This document shows, one piece after another, positions 52,004 to 61,794 of a stretch of 64,000 nucleotides of DNA. The position numbers and the translations under genes were made by a program. The stretch is taken from the NCBI GenBank assembly GCA_050299835.1, contig JBNKWP010000006.1, positions 102,141-166,140 of the forward strand, in the 5' to 3' direction. The notes under the pieces are model-generated. The model was not told where the DNA came from, did no database searches, and was given only the letters and a program-made list of their open reading frames with translations. Numbering within the stretch: position 1 is the first letter of the stretch; every line of letters begins with the position of its first letter. This stretch comes from JAJDOD01 sp050299835. Lineage in GTDB: Bacteria; Pseudomonadota; Alphaproteobacteria; Rhodobacterales; Rhodobacteraceae.

Positions 52004-52173
52004 CTTGCCGTAGGCGGCCACAATCGGTGGTAAACGCAACCGAACTTGTCCCCCTTCGTTCGGCCTGACCCGGAGCACGCGGGTCAGGTGCTTCCCACAA
52101 CCACTCGCTCTTCGTGGACTCTGCCCGCGCCTTCGGCTACCTCCCCGGTCAGCGAGCCGCGCGAGAGGTTGAA

Positions 52174-53217
52174 ATGAAGAAGAACGGGCTGACTTACGCC
52201 GAAGCGGGCGTGGATATCGACGCCGGGAACTCCCTTGTCGAACGGATAAAACCGGCGGCAAAACGTACCGACCGCCCCGGCACCATGGCCGGCCTCGGCG
52301 GCTTCGGCGCGCTCTTCGATCTGAAGGCCGCGGGCTTCACCGATCCCGTCCTCGTCGCCGCGACCGATGGTGTCGGCACCAAGCTCCGCATCGCCATCGA
52401 CACCGGCAAACTGGACGAAATCGGCATCGACCTTGTCGCCATGTGCGTCAACGATCTGGTCTGCCAGGGGGCCGAGCCGCTGTTCTTCCTCGACTATTTC
52501 GCCACCGGCAAGCTCGACGTGGATGCTGCCACTCTCATCATCGAGGGTATTGCCGAGGGCTGCAAACAGGCCAATTGCGCGCTGATCGGCGGCGAGACGG
52601 CGGAAATGCCCGGCATGTATGATGGCGAGGATTTCGACCTCGCGGGTTTTTCCGTGGGCGCGATGGAGCGCGGCGCGGCTTTGCCCGACGGTGTGCAAGA
52701 TGGCGACGTGATCCTCGGCCTGTCTTCCTCGGGCTTCCACTCCAACGGTTATTCGCTGGTGCGCAAACTCGTCGATATCGCGGGGCTCGGCTGGTCTGAC
52801 CCGGCACCGTGGAATGAAGTGGCCACCGTTGCCGAAGACCTCCTCACCCCCACGAAGGTCTATGTCGAACCCGCCCTGCGCGCGATCCGCGCCGGCGGCG
52901 TCCACGCGCTCGCCCATATCACCGGCGGCGGGCTGACCGAAAACCTGCCACGCGTCCTGCCGGAAGGGCTTGGGGCCGAGATCGACAAGGGCGGCTGGCA
53001 AATGCTCGATCTGTTCAAGTGGGCACAGGCGACCGGCGGGATTTCCGACGCGGAAATGTTGAAAACCTTCAACTGCGGTATCGGCCTTGCAATCGTCGTG
53101 GACGCGGAACGCGCGGGCGACCTGCTGGCCGAGTTACAGGATTCGGGCGAAACCTGCTGGACCATCGGCAAGATCGCGGCGGGCGAGGGGGTCCGTTACA
53201 CCGGCAGCTTCGGATGA
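52174..53217 (+). CDS. purM: Phosphoribosylformylglycinamidine cyclo-ligase
   Basis: 347 aa. ATG 52174 is preceded by GAGAGG; the upstream in-frame ATG at 52114 would add unrelated residues. Typical motifs: 'GGFGALFDL', 'VAATDGVGTKLRIA' and 'ALIGGETAEMPGMYDG'. It makes aminoimidazole ribonucleotide from FGAM with ATP in purine synthesis. It overlaps purN by ATGA, the usual pair. Confidence 0.95.
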   Translation: MKKNGLTYAEAGVDIDAGNSLVERIKPAAKRTDRPGTMAGLGGFGALFDLKAAGFTDPVLVAATDGVGTKLRIAIDTGKLDEIGIDLVAMCVNDLVCQGAEPLFFLDYFATGKLDVDAATLIIEGIAEGCKQANCALIGGETAEMPGMYDGEDFDLAGFSVGAMERGAALPDGVQDGDVILGLSSSGFHSNGYSLVRKLVDIAGLGWSDPAPWNEVATVAEDLLTPTKVYVEPALRAIRAGGVHALAHITGGGLTENLPRVLPEGLGAEIDKGGWQMLDLFKWAQATGGISDAEMLKTFNCGIGLAIVVDAERAGDLLAELQDSGETCWTIGKIAAGEGVRYTGSFG

Positions 53218-53858
53218 GACGCGTCGCCATCCTGATCTCTGGCGGTGGCTCCAACATGGTGGCGCTGGTCGATAGCATGACAGGCGACCATCCGGCGCGG
53301 CCCGTCCTCGTCCTGTCCAATGACCCGCAAGCAGGCGGCCTCAAAAAAGCCGCCGACCGCGGCATTCCGACCGCGGCAATCGACCATCGCGACTACCCAG
53401 ACCGTCCCGCCTTCGAGGCGGCGCTCACCGAAAAACTCAACGAACATGAGGTGGACCTTATCTGCCTTGCCGGTTTCATGCGTATTCTGACACCGGAATT
53501 CACCGACCAGTGGGAAGGGCGAATGCTCAACATCCATCCCTCGCTCCTGCCGAAATATCCCGGCCTCAACACCCATGCCCGCGCCATCGAAGCGGGCGAC
53601 GCGGAGGCGGGCTGCACCGTCCATATCGTCACTTCCGTGCTCGACGACGGCCCGATCCTGGGCCAGGCCCGCGTGCCGGTCCTTCCCGATGACACAGCCG
53701 AAACGCTCGCCGCCCGCGTCCTGACCTTCGAACACCGGCTATATCCGGCCGTGCTGCGCCGCCACGTTGCAGGCGAAACCGATCCCCTTTACTTGCAGGA
53801 AGACCCGGAAGCGCCTATGAGTGAACGACTTTCTGAACGGGCACGAGCAACCGAATGA
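53214..53858 (+). CDS. purN: Phosphoribosylglycinamide formyltransferase
   Basis: 214 aa. 'ILISGGGSNMVALVDSM' is the nucleotide site, 'MLNIHPSLLPKYPGLNTHAR' holds catalytic Asn and His, and the Asp is in 'VLDDGPILGQ'. It transfers formyl from 10-formyl-THF to GAR. Coupled to purM upstream and by ATGA to rnd downstream. Confidence 0.95.
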   Translation: MRRVAILISGGGSNMVALVDSMTGDHPARPVLVLSNDPQAGGLKKAADRGIPTAAIDHRDYPDRPAFEAALTEKLNEHEVDLICLAGFMRILTPEFTDQWEGRMLNIHPSLLPKYPGLNTHARAIEAGDAEAGCTVHIVTSVLDDGPILGQARVPVLPDDTAETLAARVLTFEHRLYPAVLRRHVAGETDPLYLQEDPEAPMSERLSERARATE

Positions 53859-55012
53859 TAACGATCACCACGACCGAGGGGCTGGCTGCCTTTTGCGAAA
53901 ACGCGGCCAAAGCGCCCTACGTGACAGTGGATACGGAGTTCCTGCGGGAACGCACCTATTACTCCAAACTCTGCCTCGTCCAGCTTGCCATCCCCGGCGA
54001 CGCGGAAGAAGACGCGGTGCTGGTCGATCCGCTGGTCGATGGCCTCTCGCTTGACCCGCTTTATGAGCTTTTCCGCAATGAATCCGTGGTCAAGGTTTTC
54101 CATGCCGCGCGCCAGGATCTTGAGATTTTCTTCGTCGAAGGCGGCGTGATCCCGAAACCGCTCTTCGACACGCAAGTGGCGGCTATGGTCGCAGGCTTCG
54201 GCGAACAGGTCGGCTACGAGACGCTGGTGCGCAAGATCGCCAAGGCCCAGCTCGACAAATCCTCCCGCTTCACCGACTGGTCCCGCCGCCCGCTGACCGA
54301 AGCGCAGCAGACCTATGCGCTGGGTGACGTGACCCATCTGCGCGAGATCTACGAACATCTCTCCGAGACGCTGGAAAAATCCGGACGGCGACCCTGGGTC
54401 GAGGAAGAGCTCGACACGCTGACCGATCCCGCGACCTATATCGTCGAGCCGGAAGAGGCGTGGAAACGGGTCAAGACCCGCACCCATTCCGGTCGTTTCC
54501 TTGCCATCGTGCGCGAATTGGCGAGGTTCCGGGAGGAGTACGCCCGGACCCGCAACATTCCCCGCAGCCGGGTGATGAAGGACGACGCGCTGCTTGAACT
54601 GGCCTCCACCAAGCCGAAATCGGTGAAGGATCTGGGCCGGTCCCGCCTGCTTCTGCGCGACGCCCGCAAGGGCGAGATCGCGGAGGGAATCCTTGCCGCG
54701 GTTGCTGCCGGTGTGGCGGCTCCTGCCGACGAACATCCTGTGGCGGACCGGTCGCGCGACAAGCTTCAGGTCAACCCCGCGCTCGCCGATCTTCTGCGGG
54801 TGCTGCTCAAGGCCAAATCCGAAGATCTGGGCGTCGCGCAGAAACTGATCGCCACCGCCTCCGACCTGGACGAAATCGCGGCGGGCCTGCGCGAGGTTCC
54901 GGCGCTGCGCGGCTGGCGCAAGAATGCTTTCGGCAACGATGCACTTGCGCTGTGCGACGGCAAACTCGCGCTCCGCGCCAACGGCCAGGCGGTCGAAGTC
55001 TTCGAAATCTGA
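53855..55012 (+). CDS. rnd: Ribonuclease D
   Basis: 385 aa. DEDD exonuclease motifs: 'VTVDTEFLRERTYY', 'KVFHAARQDLEIFF' and 'YALGDVTHLREIYEHL' (Tyr/Asp), followed by HRDC domains (about 200-370). It trims tRNA 3' ends. It is translationally coupled to purN (ATGA), an order common in Rhodobacterales. Confidence 0.93.
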   Translation: MITITTTEGLAAFCENAAKAPYVTVDTEFLRERTYYSKLCLVQLAIPGDAEEDAVLVDPLVDGLSLDPLYELFRNESVVKVFHAARQDLEIFFVEGGVIPKPLFDTQVAAMVAGFGEQVGYETLVRKIAKAQLDKSSRFTDWSRRPLTEAQQTYALGDVTHLREIYEHLSETLEKSGRRPWVEEELDTLTDPATYIVEPEEAWKRVKTRTHSGRFLAIVRELARFREEYARTRNIPRSRVMKDDALLELASTKPKSVKDLGRSRLLLRDARKGEIAEGILAAVAAGVAAPADEHPVADRSRDKLQVNPALADLLRVLLKAKSEDLGVAQKLIATASDLDEIAAGLREVPALRGWRKNAFGNDALALCDGKLALRANGQAVEVFEI

Positions 55013-55111
55013 TCCGCTTGTGTCGGCCCGGACAGACAGGCAAGGCTTCCGCGGAAGCCTTGCCCAGCATTCCCGGTTCCCAAGCCCATGGGAATCCCCT
55101 ATCCCTGCCAC

Positions 55112-55582
55112 ATGTCCCGTATCGTTGAAATAAATATCGACGACAGCGCCCTGCCGCCGCCCACGCCGGAGATCGAGCAGGAGCGCCGCGTGGCCGTCTT
55201 CGACCTTTTGGAAGACAATTCCTTCGACCTTAAACGCGACGACGCTGCGGAAGGCCCGTACAAGCTGTTGCTCGCCATCCGCGAAAAACGCCTCGTCTTC
55301 GACATCAAGACCGAAGACGAGGCAACGGCCGCCGAATTCCACCTCTCGCTCTCGCCGTTCCGACAGGTGGTGAAGGATTATTTCCAGATTTGCGAAAGCT
55401 ATTTCGAGGCGGTCAAACGTCTGCCGCCTGCCCAGATCGAGGCGATCGACATGGCGCGGCGCGGCATCCACAACGAAGGCGCGCGGGTCCTTCAGGAACG
55501 GCTCGACGACAAGGTGGAACTCGATATCGACACCGCCCGCCGCCTTTTTACCCTGATCTGCGTTCTGCATTTCGGAGGCTGA
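55112..55582 (+). CDS. UPF0262 family protein
   Basis: 156 aa from ATG 55112 (ATG 55088 also in frame). 'RIVEINIDDSALPPPTPEIE' and 'KRLVFDIKTED' are characteristic of UPF0262, an alphaproteobacterial family of unknown function. Four bases separate it from the LMW-phosphatase homologue. Confidence 0.85.
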   Translation: MSRIVEINIDDSALPPPTPEIEQERRVAVFDLLEDNSFDLKRDDAAEGPYKLLLAIREKRLVFDIKTEDEATAAEFHLSLSPFRQVVKDYFQICESYFEAVKRLPPAQIEAIDMARRGIHNEGARVLQERLDDKVELDIDTARRLFTLICVLHFGG

Positions 55583-55585
55583 GGC

Positions 55586-56041
55586 TTGGGCGAGCTCCCC
55601 CAATCAATCCTGTTCTGCTGCGATCACAACGCCATCCGCTCGCCCATGGCCGAAGGGATGATGAAGAAGTTCTACGGGCAGGACACCTATGTCCAGTCGG
55701 CAGGCGTCTACAACGACATGGAGATCGACGGCTTCTCCGTCGCCGTCTGCCACGAAATCGACGTGGAACTCTCCCGTCACCGCTCGCGCTCCTTCGACGA
55801 GATGCAGGAATGGGGCGACGACCTGTCGGCGTTCGACCTTGTCGTGGCGCTCTCCCCCGGCGCGCAGCGCAGGGCGCTGGACCTGACCCGGATGTTCCAT
55901 CTCGACGTTGAATACTGGCCGATCATGGACCCTTCCGGCATTGGCGAGACGCGGGAAGCCAAGCTGGAGCAATACCGCAAGGCCCGCGACCAGATCCGGG
56001 AACGGATGGTGAAGCGGTTCGGCGAGCCGGGCGAGGGGTAG
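55586..56041 (+). CDS. Low-molecular-weight phosphatase family protein
   Basis: 151 aa from TTG 55586 with GGAGG 8 bases upstream. The P-loop 'FCCDHNAIRSPMAEG' keeps Cys-x5-Arg, and a late 'IMDPSG' supplies the general-acid Asp. The family removes phosphate from protein tyrosine or reduces arsenate. Always beside UPF0262 in this group, as far as I recall, suggesting joint function. Confidence 0.85.
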   Translation: MGELPQSILFCCDHNAIRSPMAEGMMKKFYGQDTYVQSAGVYNDMEIDGFSVAVCHEIDVELSRHRSRSFDEMQEWGDDLSAFDLVVALSPGAQRRALDLTRMFHLDVEYWPIMDPSGIGETREAKLEQYRKARDQIRERMVKRFGEPGEG

Positions 56042-56165
56042 GGGCCGCGGATCTTGCCTTGGGCCAGAGCATCCATGGCGAACGTCGGCTTTGAGCCCGA
56101 TTCAGGCAGCCATCGGGAAATGGTTCGCAGCGCCGTTGCCACGCCTTATGTGCAAAGCGATAGGT

Positions 56166-57176
56166 TCAGGCGACCCTGCGGGCAAGAATGCGCATCGCGA
56201 ATGACGTGACGGCGAGCATTGGCGCGAACATGAAGACTATCGCTGCGGAAAGCTGAGGCCATTCTTCGGTATCGCCACCCGTCGCGGCCTCCTTGATCGA
56301 CATTTGTCCCATGACCCAAGGAGGCAAAGTCGAAACCTTGGCGCCGGTGAGGTAAGTCGCGAAAAGATACTCGTTCCAGCACAGGACCAGGATCACCACG
56401 CCGGCGGCAACAATGCTGGGTCTGATCATTGGCAGGAAGACCTCGAAGCAAATCCGGAATGCGGATGCGCCGTCAAGCATGGCCGACTCTTCTTCGGGTG
56501 TTGCGACATCACCAAATTCGGGAAGCAACAACCACACCGCGACTGGCAGGTTGATGGCAGTGTAGGTCAGTATCAGCGCGACATGAGTGTCGCGCGTACC
56601 AGTCTGGACGGCCATCAGGTATATCGGCAGGGCGACGACCACCGGCGGCAGGATCCGGGTGGAAAGCGTCGCGAACAGGATGCCCTGATAATTCATGGTT
56701 GGTCCGGGATGTCGGCGGAGCATGACCAGAAGAATTGCAGTTGTTGCCAGTCCGGCAAATATGAGCTGGGCCTGACGTTCCCTGATGATGAAGGCGACGC
56801 CGGCAAACGCCCCGGCAAGAAGAATAAGAGTGACACGCGTCCAGTGCACACTCGGCCGAAATCGCGTCAGTCCATAAACGGCCAGCGCCCCGAACAGGAG
56901 GGTCGCCAGGGTCGAGGTGACCCCGACGACCGCCGAATTGAAGAACCTCAGCAGCAAGTGGTCATTCGTGTAGGTCAGAATCACCTTCCAGGCGTCGAGC
57001 GTAGGTGTGAAGTCGAAAAAGGGAATGTAGCGGGGTCCGTCGATGATGGCCGTTCCACTCTTCAGCGAGGTGATCAGGACCCAGTAAAGCGGAAAAAGGC
57101 AGACGACCGACCAGGAACCGAGGACGAAGTAGGTGCATGTGGATCGCACTTTCGAGCGCCAATTGCGAGGACGCAT
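56166..57176 (-). CDS. Orphan MalG-type carbohydrate ABC permease
   Basis: 336 aa, longer than usual MalG proteins because of extra hydrophobic segments at about 110-165. The EAA loop 'EEESAMLDGASAFRICFEVF' is intact. Sugar-binding, second permease and ATPase genes are missing on both sides, so it is either a remnant or relies on distant partners. Confidence 0.75.
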   Translation of the reverse strand: MRPRNWRSKVRSTCTYFVLGSWSVVCLFPLYWVLITSLKSGTAIIDGPRYIPFFDFTPTLDAWKVILTYTNDHLLLRFFNSAVVGVTSTLATLLFGALAVYGLTRFRPSVHWTRVTLILLAGAFAGVAFIIRERQAQLIFAGLATTAILLVMLRRHPGPTMNYQGILFATLSTRILPPVVVALPIYLMAVQTGTRDTHVALILTYTAINLPVAVWLLLPEFGDVATPEEESAMLDGASAFRICFEVFLPMIRPSIVAAGVVILVLCWNEYLFATYLTGAKVSTLPPWVMGQMSIKEAATGGDTEEWPQLSAAIVFMFAPMLAVTSFAMRILARRVA

Positions 57177-57514
57177 CAGATCCTCCGATGTCGAAGATCA
57201 ACCCTTCTTCGCTATCACGTTGGGCCTCTCATCACTACAGGTTAACAGGGATCGGTCATGAATCCGGACAATTTTGGTGACGCGTGAAACGGCAGCCAAG
57301 TCCGCGAAGCGGACCTTGGATCGCTGCCCGCAACGAAAGTCTGCTTTGGGCTCAAACGACCCATCCAGTCACTGAGTTCGCTTCGTGGCCATGGAATCAG
57401 CAATGCTCCGAAAGGGTTTGGCCGGCAAAAAGAGCCCAGGGAGTCCTGTCTGCTTGCACTCTCGGTCAATCGGCCTCAGAACGCGCCATCACCTGGCGCA
57501 CGAGGAAAATCGTC
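57177..57514. other. Gene-free gap before psd
   Basis: No convincing gene in 338 bases. A near-palindrome CCAAGTCCGC / GCGGACCTTGG (57296-57319) stands in a sequence that looks like the dispersed intergenic repeats of roseobacters. The promoter for the lipid operon should lie here but no clear hexamers are visible. Confidence 0.4.
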
Positions 57515-58192
57515 ATGCGGATGCGCGATACATTCATTAAGCCGATGCATCCTGAGGGTATCAAGTTCGTCGCGGTCTTTGCCGGCGTCACGATTCTGTT
57601 GTTTCTTGTGTCCACCATACTGGGCTGGATCGGAGTCGGGCTTACGATCTGGTGCTACTATTTCTTCCGCGATCCCGAACGCGTGCCGCCTTTACGCAAA
57701 GATGTCATTGTCAGCCCCGCGGATGGCGTTGTCTCGTTGCTCGAAAAAGCGGTTCCGCCGAAAGAGCTTGGAATGCCCGACGAGGCGCTGACCCGCATCA
57801 GCGTCTTCATGAGCGTGTTCAACTGCCATGTGAACCGCATGCCGATCGGAGGCACTATTGAAGCCGTCGCCTATCGGCCGGGCAAGTTCTTGAATGCCTC
57901 GCTGGACAAGGCGAGTGCCGACAACGAACGGAACAGTCTGCGCATCCGGATGGAAGACGGTCGCGAAATTGCGGTCGTCCAGATCGCGGGGCTGGTCGCG
58001 CGGCGCATCGTGTGTTTCGTTAAGGCCGGAGATGAACTGTCGACCTCGGAAAGGTTCGGACTGATCCGGTTTGGCTCGAGGCTCGATGTCTATTTGCCCG
58101 ATGGCGTTGTTCCTTCGGTCCGTGTTGGGCAAACAATGATCGCCGGAGAGACAGTCTTGTGCGAACTCAACCTGCCCGATGAAGCCAGATAG
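57515..58192 (+). CDS. psd: Phosphatidylserine decarboxylase
   Basis: 225 aa from ATG 57515 (GAGGA upstream). An N-terminal membrane anchor covers about 15-45. The self-cleavage site is 'FGLIRFGSRLDVYLP', where Gly-Ser yields the pyruvoyl prosthetic group, typical for the short bacterial type. Converts phosphatidylserine to phosphatidylethanolamine at the inner membrane. Overlaps pssA by 14 bases. Confidence 0.92.
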   Translation: MRMRDTFIKPMHPEGIKFVAVFAGVTILLFLVSTILGWIGVGLTIWCYYFFRDPERVPPLRKDVIVSPADGVVSLLEKAVPPKELGMPDEALTRISVFMSVFNCHVNRMPIGGTIEAVAYRPGKFLNASLDKASADNERNSLRIRMEDGREIAVVQIAGLVARRIVCFVKAGDELSTSERFGLIRFGSRLDVYLPDGVVPSVRVGQTMIAGETVLCELNLPDEAR

Positions 58193-58943
58193 ACGGATCC
58201 GCGAGGGCCAAAGCGCCCCCAAGAAAGTAAACGAAGCGGCGCTGATCCAGTTGCTGCCGAACCTGATCACGCTTGCAGCCATATGCGCGGGCATGACCGC
58301 CATCCGGTTCGGCGTTCACGGAGATTACGCGTTCGCGGTGAAGCTTGTTCTGGCGGCCTGTATCCTGGACGGCATCGACGGTCGGATCGCGCGCCTTATG
58401 GACAGCGACAGCAAGATCGGAGCCGAACTCGACTCGCTGGCGGACTTCCTGAATTTCGGCGTGACGCCGCCACTGATCCTGTACTTCTGGGGGTTCCAGG
58501 CAATTCAAAGCGCAGCCTGGATATTCGTGCTTTTCTTCGCCGTGTGCTGCGTTATCAGGCTGGCCCGTTTCAACGTCGGCCAGAAGGCCGACGATACCAC
58601 CAAACCAAGCGCCTACTTTTCCGGAGTTCCGTCACCGGCCGGTGCGGTGCTTGTCATGCTGCCGCTCTACGTTTCCTTCGCTTTCCAGGACCTGCGGCTG
58701 CCGGAGTTCGCTATCTGCGTCTACATGGTCCTTATCGGCCTGCTGATGATCAGTGCCGTGCCGACTCCGTCTTTCAAGGGCGCAACGATTTCGCGGGCGA
58801 ATGTGAAGTTCTTTCTGGTCGGCGTGGTCGTGGCGGGAGCCGCTTTCTTCACGTTCACCTGGGTCGCACTTATTGCGCTGTCCTGCGGCTATCTTGTCAT
58901 GGTGGGATGGTCCTCGGTCAAGAACAGCGCTCTCGGGAGATAG
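58179..58943 (+). CDS. pssA: CDP-diacylglycerol-serine O-phosphatidyltransferase
   Basis: 254 aa, polytopic. The CDP-alcohol phosphotransferase motif DG-x2-AR-x8-G-x3-D-x3-D is complete at 'DGIDGRIARLMDSDSK' plus 'GAELDSLAD'. Makes phosphatidylserine, the substrate of Psd. Nine bases ahead of the methyltransferase gene. Confidence 0.93.
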   Translation: MKPDRRIREGQSAPKKVNEAALIQLLPNLITLAAICAGMTAIRFGVHGDYAFAVKLVLAACILDGIDGRIARLMDSDSKIGAELDSLADFLNFGVTPPLILYFWGFQAIQSAAWIFVLFFAVCCVIRLARFNVGQKADDTTKPSAYFSGVPSPAGAVLVMLPLYVSFAFQDLRLPEFAICVYMVLIGLLMISAVPTPSFKGATISRANVKFFLVGVVVAGAAFFTFTWVALIALSCGYLVMVGWSSVKNSALGR

Positions 58944-58952
58944 GGAAACGTT

Positions 58953-59576
58953 ATGGACATAGAGGCAGTCAGTAAGTCCTACGCAAGATGGGCGCCGATC
59001 TACGACACGACATTCGGAGCCTTGACCAATGTCGGTCGGAAGCGAGCCGTGGAATATATCAACTCCCGCTCCGGCCACGTTCTTGAAGTGGGCGTGGGAA
59101 CGGGACTTTCGCTTGAGCATTACGACCCGAAAATGCAGGTGACCGGGATCGATTTCAGCGAAGAGATGCTGACGAAAGCCCGCGACAAGGTGCGGGGCCT
59201 GGGACTGGGCCATGTGACGGAACTGCGGCAGATGGATGCCCGTGACCTCGACTTTCCAGACAATCATTTCGACACGGTCGCGGCGATGCATGTGTTGTCG
59301 GTCGTCCCCGAACCCGAACAGGTCATTCGTGAAATCGGGAGAGTCTGCAAACCCGGCGGCAAGGTGGTGGTCACAAATCATTTCGTGCGCAAGAAAGGCG
59401 TACTTGCCATGCTGGAGCGAGTTTTCGCGCCGATGGCCAACGTCATTGGCTGGCATTCCGATTTCGAGATCGAAACCGTACTAAGCTCGGATTCTCTTGG
59501 GCTTGAGGTGCAGAGGCCGCTTCCCCCGTTTGGCATCATGACATTTCTGGTATTGGAGAAAACGGCCGACCAGTGA
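58953..59576 (+). CDS. pmtA: Phosphatidylethanolamine N-methyltransferase
   Basis: 207 aa, Rossmann SAM methyltransferase: motif I 'VLEVGVGTGLSLEHY', 'VTGIDFSEEMLTKAR' and 'DTVAAMHVLSVVPEPE'. Its place directly behind psd and pssA indicates PmtA, which methylates PE to phosphatidylcholine, a lipid typical of alphaproteobacteria. Confidence 0.85.
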   Translation: MDIEAVSKSYARWAPIYDTTFGALTNVGRKRAVEYINSRSGHVLEVGVGTGLSLEHYDPKMQVTGIDFSEEMLTKARDKVRGLGLGHVTELRQMDARDLDFPDNHFDTVAAMHVLSVVPEPEQVIREIGRVCKPGGKVVVTNHFVRKKGVLAMLERVFAPMANVIGWHSDFEIETVLSSDSLGLEVQRPLPPFGIMTFLVLEKTADQ

Positions 59577-59969
59577 GATGTGTACCTCTTGGCGGTCCGG
59601 AGCGATTTGCCGTGTTAGCGTCCAACGGCAGCTTTGTCCCGCATTGCGGACCTCAGCGAACATCTCCGACGCTGACGGGGATGGGGAGACCAAATCCATC
59701 ATCCCAGGACAGAGTGCCGGCATGCTCTGGTGGTCCGGGTTGCGTCAAGCGGTGCCACTTTTCATTAACCCCACCGCACGCAAAAGCGTACAAAACGGTT
59801 TGGCGGGTTCCGAAAACATGTACAAAACGGTCGAACGTTGCGTCCATCGATGTACGTTCGCCCGAATGACCAATTCCTGAACGTCTCGAACTTTGCCCTT
59901 GATTTAGCCCGGCTTAACCCCCATTTTCCCCGCGCCCGGAACTGCCGGGCGAGAAACACAGGAGAGACC
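59577..59969. other. Gene-free gap before infA
   Basis: 393 bases without a supported gene (frames up to 100 codons here show no family features). A direct repeat GTACAAAACGGT occurs at about 59787 and 59819. The infA promoter must be in the right part but cannot be placed firmly. Confidence 0.4.
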
Positions 59970-60188
59970 ATGGCCAAGGAAGAATTGCTCGAATTCCCCG
60001 GTGTCGTGAAGGAACTCCTGCCGAATGCGACATTCCGGGTCGAGCTTGAAAACGGCCATGAGATCATCGCGCATACGGCAGGCAAGATGCGCAAGAACCG
60101 CATCCGCGTCCTTGCAGGCGACAAGGTCCAGGTGGAAATGACGCCTTACGACCTGACAAAAGGTCGGATCAATTACCGCTTCAAGTGA
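59970..60188 (+). CDS. infA: Translation initiation factor IF-1
   Basis: 72 aa, standard length. GGAGAG precedes ATG 59970. The S1/OB-fold sequence ('LEFPGVVKELLPNATFRVEL', 'VQVEMTPYDLTKGRI') is canonical. Binds the ribosomal A site during initiation. GTGA overlap with maf. Confidence 0.97.
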   Translation: MAKEELLEFPGVVKELLPNATFRVELENGHEIIAHTAGKMRKNRIRVLAGDKVQVEMTPYDLTKGRINYRFK

Positions 60189-60766
60189 TTGAAAAGCCAC
60201 GACTTGTTCTGGGTTCTGCGAGTCCCCGCAGACTGGAGCTTTTGGCGCAGCTTGGTATCGCACCGGATGAGGTGCGCCCCGCCGATATCGACGAAACTCC
60301 GCTGAAGGGCGAGTTGCCAAGGCCCTATTGCAACCGCGTAACGCTGGAAAAGGCGCAGGCCATCCCGCGCAATCCCGGCGAGGTCGTTTTGACTGCCGAC
60401 ACCACGGTCGCGGTTGGCCGTCGCATTCTGGGAAAGCCGGAAGGTATTGAAGAAGCTGAGGAATTTCTCCGTCTGCTCTCTGGCCGACGGCATCGCGTCA
60501 TCACGGCAATCGCGGTGATCGACGACAGCGGAGCGCGCACAAGGGACACGGTCACAACTGTCCGCATGTCACGGATGTCGGACACGGATCTGGCGGGCTA
60601 TCTCGCCACCAACGACTGGCAGGGCAAGGCCGGCGCATATGCCATTCAGGGGCCGGCAGGTGCGTTTATTCCCTGGATTTCAGGCTCTTACACAGCCGTG
60701 ATGGGGTTGCCGGTGGACCTTGCCGCACGCCTCCTCGCGGCCGCAGGGATCAGGGGGACGCCATGA
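60185..60766 (+). CDS. maf: Maf-like nucleoside triphosphate pyrophosphatase
   Basis: 193 aa from GTG 60185, overlapping the infA stop. 'LVLGSASPRRLELLAQLGI' is the Maf signature; 'VLTADTTVAV' and 'GKAGAYAIQGPAGAF' complete the active site. Hydrolyses non-canonical or dTTP/UTP-type nucleotides. ATGA overlap with the RNase gene. Confidence 0.93.
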   Translation: MIEKPRLVLGSASPRRLELLAQLGIAPDEVRPADIDETPLKGELPRPYCNRVTLEKAQAIPRNPGEVVLTADTTVAVGRRILGKPEGIEEAEEFLRLLSGRRHRVITAIAVIDDSGARTRDTVTTVRMSRMSDTDLAGYLATNDWQGKAGAYAIQGPAGAFIPWISGSYTAVMGLPVDLAARLLAAAGIRGTP

Positions 60767-61794
60767 AAGGTTCACTCGCCGTCTTCGACAGCATCAAGGG
60801 CCACAATGCCGCTGCACGGATCGTCGATGGTCAGCTCGACGACCTTCTCATCGACCCGCCCGAGGACAGGATACGCCCCGGCGCGATCTACCGCGCGAAG
60901 GCGGGGCGTCCGATGAAGGGGCAGGGCGGCATGGTTCTGGAAACCCCCGACGGCCCGCTTTTCCTGCGCCAATCCAAAGGCTTGAGCCCCGGCGATACAT
61001 TCCTCGTCCAGGCAAGTTCCTATGCCGAACGCGGCAAGGCCACGCCGTGTTCGCCACGCCTTCTGTTCAAGAGCCGCTTCGCGATGGTCACGCCGGGCGC
61101 GATGGGCAAGAATATTTCCAAGGCTATCCGCGATGAAGAGCGCCGCGTCGAACTGCGCGAGTTGCTTGATCGGGTCGACTTGCCGGAGACGGTCGGATTG
61201 GTCCTGCGGACCGCGGCTGAAACCGCCGATGACGACGCGATCGGGGAAGACATGGCTAACATGCTCGAACTGGCGATGAAGGTCGCCTCCGAACCGCCTG
61301 ACGGCAAACCGGAAAAGCTGATTGATGGTCCGGGTGCGGAAGATATTGCCTTCCGCGATTGGCCGGCGCCGGACAGCACTGAAAGCGGACCGGGCGCCTT
61401 TGACAGAACCGGCGTATCGGAGATGATCGACGCCCTCCGGTCGCCAAGAGTGGACCTGACCGGGGGCGCTTTCATCTTCGTGGAACAGACACGAGCCATG
61501 GTAACGGTCGATGTGAACACCGGCCCCGATACCTCACCCGCCGCAGGTCTCAAGGCCAATATCGAGGCCCTCCGCGCCCTTCCCCGCGCCCTCCGTCTGC
61601 GCGGGCTGGGCGGCCAGATCGTTGTTGATCCTGCCCCCCTGTCGAAGCGCGACCGCAAGCAGGCCGAAAGTGTCGCCCGCGCCGCCTTCCGCGCCGATGC
61701 CATCGAGACCACGCTTGTCGACTGGACCCCGCTTGGCCATCTTGAGTTGTTGAGAAAGCGCGAACGCTTGCCGCTGAAGGAGTGTCTGTCGTGA
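60763..61794 (+). CDS. Ribonuclease E/G family protein (short type)
   Basis: 343 aa, much shorter than RNase E. A degenerate S1-like region at about 40-85, then the catalytic part with 'FVEQTRAMVTVDVNTGPDTS' (first metal Asp) and 'GLGGQIVVDPAPL' (second Asp). This short form is typical of the alphaproteobacterial infA-maf-rng-yacG operon. GTGA overlap with yacG. Confidence 0.85.
   Translation: MKGSLAVFDSIKGHNAAARIVDGQLDDLLIDPPEDRIRPGAIYRAKAGRPMKGQGGMVLETPDGPLFLRQSKGLSPGDTFLVQASSYAERGKATPCSPRLLFKSRFAMVTPGAMGKNISKAIRDEERRVELRELLDRVDLPETVGLVLRTAAETADDDAIGEDMANMLELAMKVASEPPDGKPEKLIDGPGAEDIAFRDWPAPDSTESGPGAFDRTGVSEMIDALRSPRVDLTGGAFIFVEQTRAMVTVDVNTGPDTSPAAGLKANIEALRALPRALRLRGLGGQIVVDPAPLSKRDRKQAESVARAAFRADAIETTLVDWTPLGHLELLRKRERLPLKECLS

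Noticed and set aside
59573..59880. Two overlapping frames of about 100 codons before infA
   Set aside because: No ribosome site, no domain, and both include the direct repeat; more likely regulatory or empty DNA.
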